Shown piece by piece: positions 55,001 through 64,000 of a DNA stretch of 64,000 nucleotides. The stretch is from Acanthaster planci (Eukaryota; Echinodermata; Asteroidea; Valvatida; Acanthasteridae). The stretch's first letter is position 1. Each line of letters opens with the position of its first letter. Location of the stretch: assembly GCF_001949145.1 (NCBI RefSeq), contig NW_019091361.1:358255-422254 (forward strand), in the 5' to 3' direction. Both the position numbers and the translations under genes were made by a program. Under the pieces are notes generated by a model. That model saw only the letters and a program-made list of their open reading frames with translations. It was not told where the DNA came from and did not search any database.

Positions 55001-58000
55001 CTTTGAAGTCCGACTCAGCGTATGTGGAGCTCAGGAAGGCGAGAGTAGTGAGAAGAGTAACCATAGCAACAACGAGCATAACTGCAAACTGTTGGTGAAA
55101 AGAAACTGGTATGATATGTGGTGTTTATTTTCTTGAACATATCTTTCGATAAACACGCAATTACATTTCTGGCTTTTATCCCGAGGAGACAGACATGTAT
55201 AAGTGCACTTACTGCCAGTATCGTGGACAATCAGCTCGTATCCCGTTTATTTTGCATGTACCTGCATAATGATCCTTACTGCTTGAATTCGTACCGATTT
55301 CACGCATGTTTCCTCATTTAAAAAAAAATTATCACATGTATTTGAGCGTTTCAAGGACATTTAGAATTCCATAAATACGTCAGGAGGGAGAAGAAACAAA
55401 TATGCAAACAATAAAAAATCCAGTATTTGCTTCAAGAAATTTCGCTGACAGAAAAACTCGGGCATAAAAGTCTATGTCAGGACAAAATTCGCGCAGCCGT
55501 ACGCCTACTCAAACGCGTACTAAGGCCGTGTCCGAAATCGGCTTCCAGAGCTACGGCTAGGTCTATTGTCTACGCGTCTCCACGCATTTCCAATGGAGTG
55601 AAGACCTAGACCTAGCTCTAGACAAGAGATTCGGAGTCTCAGAATGACGTAACCTTTTTCAAATATTGAACTGGCTCAATATGCAATTCCTTTACAGTTG
55701 GTATTTTGTCAGAAAACAGGCCTTTGACTCAGTCTCTGTTTTTAACGTCCCGTGTGCATGGGGGATCTGGGTGGGAGGGGGGAGATTGCATTTCCCCTCG
55801 CGGTGGGAGGCGTCTTTCCCTCTGATATTTTCCTTCACTACTGTACACATTTTCTTTCAAAGAATTTTGAGGCATTGAACAAGCTTATTAAAACATTGGA
55901 TGGGTTGTTTGGACTCATGAGCAATTCAATAGTCGATGATGTTTACGATTCATTATAAACCTACCTCTGCAAGTATTTTCTGTACTGTAGAACGTGTGTA
56001 ATCACAAGCAACTCCACGAAGCATCTCTACAAGTGCCTTACGACGTCGAACATATTCGACTGCTGCTTGCTCTAAAGTGTTCAGATGCTGGTCAAGACAC
56101 TGCACGCTTATGATCCTTTTAATGACAGCTGTCAGGGAAAAATCATGACCAATTAACATCACCTGATAACTTCTCTCTGAAGGCAAAAGATTACAAAACT
56201 TACTCTCAAAAAATAGTGAGTTCCTTATAAATCCACTCCACGCAGAAAAATTTAAAACCACCGTAAAAAGAGAGAAAACTACTGGTTACTCCGTAAGAGT
56301 GAAAAATCACTCGAAAGAGGAGTTATATGAAGGACAACTCTTTTTCAAAGGACCCCTAAATGACTCTTTGGAAGAGTCCGTACGTACCGTATTTGATCCC
56401 GAGATTTAGGAAAAAATGGTCCATTCACTACTTCGGTCGGGCAAAAGTGTCACAGCAACAAAGTATATTAATCTCAATTCTTATTTTACAACCAGTTTTG
56501 ATTGTCACCAAGGACTAAACTGTGCCCAAGCAATTCGTGTTCCGTATTTCCGTATCTCACTTCGTCAGATTCACTATATACTTAATTATAGGCAGTCCAC
56601 AAGATGCCTAACCTACAGTTACAAGTACATCAAAGATTCTTTGAATTCTAACTTGTAATTGGTTGTTTAACCTCCAACCAACTTTGATTTTTCCCGAAAC
56701 TATGTTGATGTAGCTCAGTTCACGTTTTTCTCACCTTGTCCAGTTATCTTTCCAGACCTCCCAAAAAATTTGCAACCCATCTGGTAGTCGTTCTCAGATA
56801 CTTTCACCGTTTCGATTGGTAAGTCTTTTTGCAGACATCGTTTCAGATCTCCAGTTAAGTACATCTTCCAGAATCTTCTCAAACCCTCCAGACTTCTAAA
56901 ACGCCAAGTCACTCTTACACATCCGTCCCCTACGCCTGTCGTCTTCGCGTCACATTCCTTTAATATGTCTTCCAACGACGTGATTCTTGGCTTATTTTCT
57001 CTCACCATATTTTTGATTTTTTCCTGAAGTTTCCGAGTTTCTTCTTCATTCATCATTCCGTCTTTTATTGCGTAAAGCTTGGCTGGCATATCTACAGCAA
57101 AGAATAGGTTTAAACATTGCAACGCGAAATTGTTTTGGGCCATTTCTAAAGAGCAAGTCATTTGTGTACAAATAATTTGAATGAAAAAACCAAATACCAA
57201 GTGTGCTCCATATGAAATTTCTATAATGTGTAAGTTTTAGTTAAAATGTGTTGAGTTAGTAAAATGAACTTTGCACTACCTACACCCAGAGACTGATCGG
57301 CAAATTTTTGCACTCTAGTTATTGCATGTACATGCACTTGATCTTTAAATCCCAACTATGGATCCGATTATCTCGATGCGAAAATGTAAAATGTTGGCAA
57401 TATTCAGAGCATGGATACAATATATCTGGACACAATTCACGTCTGTGGAACTGTGGGAAGTTGGTTCTCACCAAAATAGTACTTGTTGTCTCTACTGCAT
57501 CCAAATGTAACAGGACTGTTGTTCAGAAAAAAATGGTTGTTGATGATAATAGGTGGAGGAGTGGAAGAGTTAGTTTCCTTGGATTCCTGTTCCTTCTCTG
57601 AAGACGTGTCACTCCTTTGCCATCGTGATTTTCGTTGACCCTGCCTCTTCCGTCTTCTGACTGTATTATGGAGAAGATCCGTCTTTTGCCCTGAATAGTA
57701 CGTTCATAGAAACTTGATTTTCAAAGAAAATGACAACAGTATATTCCAGTCATTTAAAAACACAGCTTGGTAAATTGTGGTGTCAAGTCAAAGATGCTAA
57801 AAAATCTCACCTGATTTTCTCTTTGACTTATACTCAGGATGCATTGTGTACAAATTCAACTTCCGTCTCTCCTTCCAAATACTAATACACTTCACAAAAT
57901 CTGAAGATGGAAACAACAAATTAGTCTTCTTTTTATATTTTACTTCTATTTTTTTAAATATAAACATCACGTTCCTCTAAACCTTTTAATCCCGTTTCAC

Positions 58001-58538
58001 GATTTCACCACACGTGTAAGTATGGAATCATTCAGCAGTGCCATTCTGAGAACATGGTTTGTGGATGAAAGGTAACACTTTTGAACAGATGTGGACGGAC
58101 TCTAACCCAGACCTCAATTGCACGTCATTCTCCCTAGTAGACCTATTTCAAGCTATTTACATGTGTACATGTACATGGATCATGACCTTGAGCTGCGTGA
58201 TCACAACCACAGATGAATTCAATTTGAATCAAGACTAGCTTTGAATGATTTAAAAATCTGATCCTTACGAAGCCCACGAAAAGATTGCGGGAACAACGTT
58301 ACAATTACCGAAACAGTGTGTTCGGTTTGGTCGAAGAGAAATGAAACATACTCCCCTCCGTAGTTTACTCCGTAATTCTGCCTTTTTATTTATCAACGCC
58401 GAGAATCTGAGCTTACCATAAAGGTTATTGTCTTCACTGACCTCTTGTACAAATAGGTCCGTCAAGAAAATCTTCTCATCGCTCCAAACTCCAAAGAAAA
58501 TACAATGTACATCCTCTTTACAGCCCTCGTTTCCGCAG
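51447..58538 (-). CDS. four-pass membrane protein with a TRADD-N-like domain
   Basis: Nine minus-strand exons with agreeing phases code about 651 residues: 58538-58417, 57900-57811, 57690-57472, 57091-56735, 56128-55965, 55088-54939, 54660-54472, 53953-53849 and 52007-51447. Numbered from the first visible residue, 1-70 is an unrecognised segment with a basic end. Residues 72-143 are basic, then Ser/Pro-rich. Residues 175-255 resemble TRADD-N-like adaptor domains of invertebrates: GCVRVTWRFRSLEGLRRFW, YLTGDLK, then a DYxxxCKFF end. Hydrophobic helices lie near 318-338, 374-394, 436-454 and 470-492. A glycosylation site at N355 sits in the first loop. An acidic stretch (DDKVGDDEDR) sits in the second loop, and a tail of about 155 residues follows. 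N355 outside would put both ends and the TRADD-N-like part in the cytosol. TRADD-N domains act in cell-death and immune signalling and also occur in bacterial conflict proteins. A signalling role here is inference, and the true N-terminus is missing. Confidence 0.75.
53849..53953 (-). CDS. membrane-adaptor gene, exon 8 (membrane helix 3)
   Basis: Thirty-five codons contain FFRLFCFCIVLLMLCLRLG, a Cys-rich membrane helix, and a short loop. Acceptor CCCTCATAG, donor TGG|GTGAGT. Both joins are phase 0. Confidence 0.72.
54472..54660 (-). CDS. membrane-adaptor gene, exon 7 (membrane helix 2, acidic loop)
   Basis: Sixty-three codons hold the helix LMYALVTVLLLFTGIGTLL, then a loop rich in Asp and Glu. 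Acceptor TTTCTAATAG, donor AAG|GTGAGC. Confidence 0.75.
54939..55088 (-). CDS. membrane-adaptor gene, exon 6 (membrane helix 1)
   Basis: Fifty codons begin FAVMLVVAMVTLLTTLAFL, a clear membrane helix, then a loop with one N-x-T site (YNVTV). Acceptor TTCACCAACAG, donor GAT|GTATGT. Confidence 0.75.
55525..55642. mobile_element. small foldback element in an intron of the membrane-adaptor gene
   Basis: AGAGCTACGGCTAGGTCT at 55547-55564 has an inverted partner at 55602-55619 (16 of 18 match). The left flank GGCCGTGTCCGAAATC resembles common MITE ends, with a weak partner on the right. Confidence 0.35.
55965..56128 (-). CDS. membrane-adaptor gene, exon 5 (pre-membrane helix)
   Basis: It codes VIKRIISVQCLDQHLNTLEQ and on to LAE, a helical stretch with heptad-like hydrophobics leading into the first membrane helix. 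Acceptor TTCCCTGACAG, donor GAG|GTAGGT. Confidence 0.72.
56735..57091 (-). CDS. membrane-adaptor gene, exon 4 (TRADD-N-like domain)
   Basis: It codes 118 full residues. A charged helix (MNEEETRKLQEKIKNMV) precedes ITSLEDILKECD and the TRADD-N-like core with hallmarks G-x-V-x-V, SLEGLRRFWKMYLTGDL and DYQMGCKFF. Acceptor CTTTGCTGTAG, donor CAAG|GTGAGA. The family call rests on pattern resemblance only. Confidence 0.75.
57472..57690 (-). CDS. membrane-adaptor gene, exon 3 (basic, Ser/Pro linker)
   Basis: A strongly basic stretch (RRRKRQGQRKSRW) could act as a nuclear or membrane-contact signal. A Ser/Glu/Thr-rich stretch and PPPIIINNHFFLNNSPV follow. Acceptor TACTATTCAG, donor TTTG|GTGAGA. Confidence 0.65.
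57811..57900 (-). CDS. membrane-adaptor gene, exon 2
   Basis: The acceptor CCATCTTCAG and donor TCAG|GTGAGA bound an exon coding FVKCISIWKERRKLNLYT, then an internal Met and a basic stretch (HPEYKSKRKS). That Met is a possible start if the preceding exon is untranslated. Confidence 0.6.
58417..58538 (-). CDS. membrane-adaptor gene, first visible exon
   Basis: It codes 40 residues including HCIFFGVWSDEKIFL and VQEVSEDNNLY, then the donor TATG|GTAAGC in phase 1, which fits the next exon. There is no ATG in frame, and the proposed acceptor (TTAATTTCAAG) has a weak pyrimidine tract, so the upper edge is uncertain. I recognise no domain. Confidence 0.5.
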
Positions 58539-61500
58539 CTTGAAATTAACCACGGTCAACTTCAGCATCGAGTAGTCATGGTGGAACAATGTTACGGAAG
58601 TATATTGTTGCCACCAACATGAAAAAAATTGCAATTCGTATAAAGAATATAAAATCCAAACGAGACTGACAAGTCTGTTCATGGGCAAGCTATTTGAACG
58701 GTATCGTGGGAAGTTGCTTAAGGGGATGTGGTACCCCCTTTCGTGATAAACATAATTATTTGTAACACCGTATCGTTTAGCGTCCCCACCCCACTGGACG
58801 GCAAAATAAGGTCAATTTTAAAGAGTGGTGTGGGGTACAGGTTAAGCACACGGATGCGGTAATATGGGGGCTCACTAAAGGGAGCACTCGATGCGCTTAG
58901 TCACCGTTACCGAGGCGGACTATCACCAGATTTTTTCTTCTCTAATATCTGAGTGAGGATAATATACTGGGGGGGGGCTGTAACCTCATGCCCTCATCTT
59001 TATTAGTCACGTGGCTACTCTTAACAATGACACTTTGTGTCAAAACACATCCAGTCTGATTTATTTTGAAAAATGCTCGTCGTATGGATATTCCAACCTA
59101 TCCGAACCCTCACCATTATAGGAATGTGAGATAATATAACTTGCGTTCTCCTGTCGTCTAGCGACAATTTTATTCCTCCCTATCCCCATTCAAATCAGCT
59201 GAGTAACACCTTTGCATTTAAACAATTTATCTAGGACGACTTTGTATCTGGTTCAATCATAAAGGACATAATACCTTTATTTCTTAACGTTGGCAGAAAT
59301 AGGGTTCCGTGGATGGTGTTCAGTTCCGGGGGAAAAACCTAATCTGTGCAATGCAGTTAGGGATATGTTGAAGTATGACCGACACAATAGGAGGGCGCTA
59401 TTTGAAGTGTGCAAATTTGGCACTGGTGGATAGGACCCCGATTGTGTTTGTTTTTTTATATGTCCACAAAGTTTAGAGTAAACACAAAAGATTTTACCCA
59501 AACCAAAATGTGCCCTCCTATCCACCTTGAGCAGAAGCACTCCCTCATCGGTTGGAAAGAGTCATTTGGGCTGGAGTGTCCATTTTCTCGGTAGTTATTC
59601 ATCTGTAACGCGTGCATTTCATAGTCGTTTGTGAACTAGCAAGTCCTACCAAATAAAGGAGCCTGCGTTGCTAATGAAATTGCACCCTCTCTTGGCCCAG
59701 CTCGGGGCTCATTTTGTCAGCCATATCAGCTCAAACAGACTTATTCGTGTGGGCCTGTTTTTGAGCAGAGCCAGATTGCAATCAGTGATCTGACTTTTTT
59801 AAAATTCTGAACCCGCTAAGTGGATGGCACGAACCAGCCGCAGGACGGCGCAATTATCAAGGAGGGCTTGTTTTATGATAAATTGACAATTCTTGAAGTA
59901 TTTTATAATCCGGCAATATGTTATGGTCTTTCTGTAAACTGTAATAAAAATGTTAGTTTAAGTTATACATGATTTAGTAATACATGAGAAAGTAATAATT
60001 CCATATGTATTTTTTCCTACAGTAAAACAAGTTTTTCTGGTCATGGAAAGGAGAGTTTCTTCCTAAGCTGAAGTCAACTTTGTCTAAATCGGTTCCAGGC
60101 AAAACTTACGAACCCGCCGCAGGAAACAATTCTGCAAGATTTGACAATTCGATAAAAACGTTGCTCCAAATCCTGCAGATAAGGACATCTTTCAACTGAA
60201 AATCGGTCAGAATCAAATTTGTAATAATTTTACGTCAAAATAATGGCGGACAAGTTAGCAACGCGCACGCGTGCAATGTAGATACTCTCTCAAGGCATCG
60301 GAGCAAGTCATTAGACGAATACGTCATCCACGGTTGAAAAAAACGTAGTTCCGAATGGTTGAGAGTATCTTTTGATATAACAAATAACCAAACATAATGT
60401 TGTCGGAAATATTACAACATAATGTTACGTACATGTATAGGCCTACACACAGAGTCTCTGTACGTGAGGCAGATTATGTAGTGTTATACCGCACACGATT
60501 TTGTGTGTGACCCGCGTTTGATCCTTGGCCACACTATAGTCCAGAATATTTTTAAAAATCGTAATTTTTCCAATTAAATTTTTTCGTAATTTTCAATAGA
60601 AAATTGTCATTTTTCCTGTGTGCACGAGATCATCCTTTCTTAGTGTGATCCCCTTCCAGCAGGCCTATACGTAGTATAAACTACATGTACATCGTTAGTG
60701 TCTCGGAGCCAACCTGTGCATTTGTAAAAACACCGGTCTACTGATGTTCAATCTACATGTGTAAAATGAAGTGGTCTGTGCGCGATCTGCGCTCCAGCTC
60801 GAGATGACGACATTTACCGGGAGATTGGAGGACTTGTTGAAGCAAAGGATTTTGATTCTCAAGGCCAAGACTTTAACCACCAAGCCTGTAATGTAAACTT
60901 AAAAAATATACCTTTTTGTCTCAGTTAACCTTACTTCCAACTATTGTTTCACTATCATGATTTTAAACGGTGTGTGAGAAAGATAATTAATATATCCACA
61001 TATTGATGCACGCAACATTCAAGAAACCTCCAGATACCTTTTTATTGAAAACAGTGCCCTGGACTGACAAACACAATTGTTTTATTAACCCGACAACCGC
61101 ACTTTTTCCAATAGTGATGGTACAACAGTAGAATTTCCTGTTAGTATACAGAGAAAAACTGACACTAGAACGTGCTGTCCTAGAACAACTTCTGTAATGC
61201 CAATTATCAATGGAATCTAATGTTATTTAACAGATTTTTTTTCCTAGTGTGCATACAACCTCTATATCGTGGCGCATAGTCCATTCGGTAACTCGCGTTA
61301 TATTTAATTTTGATCTGACTGAAACATAATATCGTCATTTTTATAAAGTTATTCCGTGCCTCACTGGCCATAAGTTTAATATCGGTATTTACAAAAATGC
61401 CACGGCCAGAAACCATCCATTATTTAGTCAAGTTTGTCCCTATGCGAACTCCAATAGGACACTGCCAAAATGTACCGGCCATTTCTCAAACGTTTCTAAA

Positions 61501-62308
61501 AATCAATTACAAGTACTTTCCATATTTGCTTAGTTGCTTATTGACGCAACCTTACAACACCCTCTTTGGAGTGGCCGTAAAACTCTGCAAGAACGTTTGT
61601 GAAAGCAAAGCATGTCACTTAACAAACCCAAGAGTAGTAATTTGGATTTTTACTCATAACCAGTATATGGCGGGAGGAGTGTTTGTGAACAATAATGGAA
61701 AATGGAGGTGGGTGGTTTGCAACTATCCCAACCAAATCTCAAAATACTGAGCAAACTTCCCTCCCCATCTCCGGTCAATATTGTGTCTCATGGGCCATAG
61801 TCTGTGCAACCTGGGTAGGGTGTGGCTATTGACACGTTTCCCAACAATTTTGGCCAGGAATTTAGTACCCCTGTGTTTGTGACTACGGAGGGCTGATCAA
61901 GTAATGGGTCATCATCCATCCAAAACATTTATTTATTGTTACAGATATTTGTTAAAAAAGTCGTTTCTTTTGCCTGTTCATATTTAACCGTTTAAGTCTT
62001 GCTTGGCGAATTCACCATTCAGCTTTTTATTCACCTTTGGAAAACAATAGTTACCTGCTGTTTTTTATTGAAAGTGAGGTAGCAATATCTGACTTGTGTT
62101 ACTTAAACAACAAGTCGATATTCAAGCTAGCATCCAAGATGACGCAAATATACCCTTCCATTCATACTTGAAGCACGAACCACATTGGTTAATTGAAACA
62201 TTAGAGTAATATTTAGAACGGAAATCATTTATAAATGTGGCTTCAATTTTAGAAAAAAAAATAGAAAGCTTAATGACCGACAGCTTTTCCCCCTTCCCCT
62301 TTCCCATG
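58539..62308. other. upstream region of the membrane-adaptor gene
   Basis: At least one more 5' exon of that gene should lie here, but I could not identify it. The longest plus-strand open frame (61397-61750, 117 codons) resembles nothing I know. It also holds the possible SINE fragment. Confidence 0.4.
60820..60893 (-). pseudogene. possible tRNA-derived SINE fragment
   Basis: The minus strand reads GGCTTGGTGGTTAAAGTCTT then GGCCTTGAGAATC, resembling the 5' half of a tRNA-Ser-like sequence with an A box. The B box is unclear. Confidence 0.3.
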
Positions 62309-62325
62309 TTTATTTTTTGTTTATT
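62309..62325 (-). terminator. two candidate poly(A) signals of the SDR gene
   Basis: AATAAA occurs at 62309-62314 and 62320-62325 on the minus strand, just past the stop codon. Confidence 0.5.
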
Positions 62326-62390
62326 TCCGCGCCCACTGCTGGTAGTTGAACACCCAACATCCAACTTGTGTTGGCCACTCATTATCCCTT

Positions 62391-62728
62391 TCAGATATTC
62401 AAATCTGGATTCAAATTTGGTTCTATGTTGAACACTCTACTGTTACGGATTAAGAATTCGAAAAGAGGAGTTGGCAACCACCGGGCTACATTGATCAGGG
62501 TGCCCGCCAGTAGACCACATTCATAGCAGGCACTGGGCACTCGCTCCAATAAAGCCCTTGTTACGGTGCGACAAACAGGTGACACGTCCGTTGGGATAAA
62601 CGATGGATTTATGACGTCAAGTGTCGCTTCAAAGTATCCTGGTGTATAATATTGCTTGAGTTCAGCGGTAAGTTGTTCAAGGCACTTACGTTGGTACTGA
62701 CGCATGCCATATCGGTTGGTCGTTAGGG
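62391..62728 (-). CDS. SDR C-terminal exon
   Basis: The acceptor ATGTTTCACAG precedes LTTNRYGMRQYQRKCLEQL and the SDR9C C-terminal region, to TGA. Two AATAAA signals lie 66-77 bases downstream. Confidence 0.87.
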
Positions 62729-63454
62729 CTGTGAAACATGAATAGAGACTACATTCACTAAGTTTGATAGCCGTTAAGTATCAGGTCAGGTGACCCTATT
62801 ACGTCAGGTGACCCAGGTTGGGTCAAGGTGACCTAAGTTCCTACCCTAACCTTTACACCTTGGTCAAATATCGGAAAGCTGCTTAGCAAATTCATGTGCT
62901 ATTATAAGTAAAAAGAAGGGCACCAGTCACTAGAGATGTAGGCACGACTACTGGTAAGCATTTTTTAAAACTTGGTATCTAACTTTCCTCCCCATAATGA
63001 ACAAAAAGTAGTTTCTTCATTCACAGATCTGTCACATTGTAAAGACGCGATCTCCTCCATGTCTATAGCTGCATATACATGCAGCCAGTTTTTAAATCCT
63101 GAGTTGAAACTTAGCTAGTGTTTCCTCCATGACATGGTTTATGTCATTGAATAGTGACATTCCAATTTCATCTAAAATAAAAAAAATCTCTCATTGAATT
63201 TATTCTATGTTATAAAACAGACTCGTTGCACCAGCATAAGGCGATGCGATCATCTGAAGCCTGCCTTTGCACCTATTGTGACAGAAGGTGCTACAAGGAC
63301 ACACACAGTTCATCACCTGTCCGGAAGCTTCCTGGGTGAATGGTAATCACTTGGATTCCCCACTTCCTTGCTTCTAGTCGTAAGATATTGCAGAACATCT
63401 CGGTTGCTGCCTTGGATATGCCGTAGGCCCCAAACAGTGGCATGTAGAAACTAC
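62391..63454 (-). CDS. 17-beta-HSD2-like short-chain dehydrogenase, 3' part
   Basis: Two minus-strand exons, 63454-63317 and 62728-62391, join in phase 1. The first carries the catalytic YxxxK as AYGISKAATEMF, then LRLEARKWGIQVITIHPG and SFRT. This matches 17-beta-hydroxysteroid dehydrogenase type 2 (SYGSSKAAVTMF ... KWGIKVASIQPG) better than BDH1. The second carries LKQYYTPGYFEATLDVI and DVSPVCRTVTRALL, typical of the SDR9C C-terminal region. The family uses NAD(H) or NADP(H) to oxidise or reduce steroids, retinoids or hydroxybutyrate, usually at membranes. The N-terminal Rossmann half is not seen between the first exon and the window end, so the gene continues beyond the right edge. The substrate cannot be told from sequence. 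Confidence 0.88.
62783..62834. promoter_or_regulatory. cluster of nuclear-receptor-like half-sites
   Basis: AGGTCA is followed by GGTGACC three times in about 52 bases (62789, 62807, 62827), with GGGTCA at 62820. Such half-sites in direct or inverted order bind RXR partners and related receptors. The cluster is in the SDR intron next to the last exon. Binding is not shown. Confidence 0.4.
63317..63454 (-). CDS. SDR catalytic-motif exon
   Basis: It contains the YGISK active site and the HPGSF motif. The acceptor is TATAACACAG, phase 1. The donor CAG|GTGATG is weaker than consensus, but the downstream exon fits its phase exactly. Confidence 0.88.
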
Positions 63455-64000
63455 CTGTGTTATAATTACAGCGGTTATTTGTCATAATAATATCATATGC
63501 CTTAAAATAGGAAAAATCTTTGCGATTTCTGTTCCTCACAACACATTAAACTTACACAGGACTTTTTTCCAGAGGAAGAGGTGGTCCTCTTTAACTTTAA
63601 GTTCATGTTCAAGTATGTTTTGGGGATAGAGATATGGTGGAACTAAAAATCTTAAGAACTCATTTTCAACTCGGGGGTAACTTGTGTCTTTGCGCATGAA
63701 CATGATATGGAAGAGTTGCTTTGTACTGCCAAACAAGCAATGCACTACAGCAATATATCATTATCAGTTTTGAACACTTTTACACTTCAAACAAAGTAAC
63801 AGGTCACAAGCTATATAGTCAGTCGATAATATTTCCAAATAGGTCACTTGTGAGACATTTTGTGGTAAATTTTTCAACATTATGGAGACATCGGTCATTA
63901 GGGAGACAGTCTCCCTAATGCTCCAACTACCAAAAGGAGGAAAAATTTTATCGTCCACATTTTGAGAGATGATATAATAGTGTCTGAAAGGAAAACATGC

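Noticed and set aside
61397-61750. 117-codon open frame on the plus strand
   Set aside because: No recognisable domain, and the composition is like random AT-rich DNA. It lies upstream of a minus-strand gene and has no splice or motif support.
62391-63454. BDH1 as the identity of the SDR gene
   Set aside because: KWGI and PGSF around the active site fit 17-beta-HSD2 better, but the N-terminal half is missing, so the subfamily remains open.

Overview
The window reads as nuclear DNA of an animal. It has spliced genes with GT-AG introns, AT-rich intergenic DNA, many short interspersed elements, and animal gene families (Fos-type bZIP, class A GPCR, SIRT2, 17-beta-HSD). Tracts of TACATG repeats and an invertebrate-type Fos suggest a marine invertebrate, perhaps an ambulacrarian or cephalochordate. 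That placement is inference; nothing here fixes the species.

Five genes can be supported. (1) A Fos/Fra transcription factor on the minus strand (10.8-15.0 kb) has four coding exons, including the 108-bp basic-region exon typical of Fos genes, and a possible AU-rich 3' UTR down to about 9.0 kb. (2) An intronless class A GPCR lies on the plus strand at 33.2-34.6 kb. It has a Lys-rich plus 22-Ser third intracellular loop and lacks the retinal-binding lysine of opsins. (3) SIRT2 lies on the plus strand (41.8-48.9 kb) with eleven clear coding exons and a tentative tiny first exon at 37.8 kb. (4) A nine-exon minus-strand gene (58.5-51.4 kb) joins an unrecognised N-terminal segment, a region resembling TRADD-N adaptor domains, four membrane helices and a cytosolic tail; I do not recognise it as a named protein. 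(5) The last two exons of a 17-beta-hydroxysteroid-dehydrogenase-2-like short-chain dehydrogenase lie on the minus strand at 62.4-63.5 kb, with the gene continuing past the right edge.

Layout: 0-9 kb has no recognisable gene but holds a foldback element with 14-bp CGTCGCCC-type tandem repeats (5.2-6.6 kb) and one copy of a dispersed repeat whose second copy sits just upstream of SIRT2. The stretch 15-33 kb is gene-poor, with a TACATG-rich tract containing a perfect 63-bp hairpin, a possible upstream Fos exon, and short foldback or MITE-like elements. The stretch 34.6-41.8 kb has a tRNA-like relic, a 68-bp tandem duplication and the possible first SIRT2 exon. A 416-bp piggyBac-type MITE with TTAA duplications lies inside a SIRT2 intron. 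The stretch 58.5-62.4 kb has no further recognisable exon.

The five genes do not form an obvious pathway. The most interesting object is the TRADD-N-like four-pass membrane protein. The CRE palindrome TGACGTCA occurs about eight times, more than expected by chance, and a cluster of nuclear-receptor-like half-sites lies in an intron of the steroid-dehydrogenase-like gene. All exon joins come from reading frames and splice consensus only; no transcript evidence was available.
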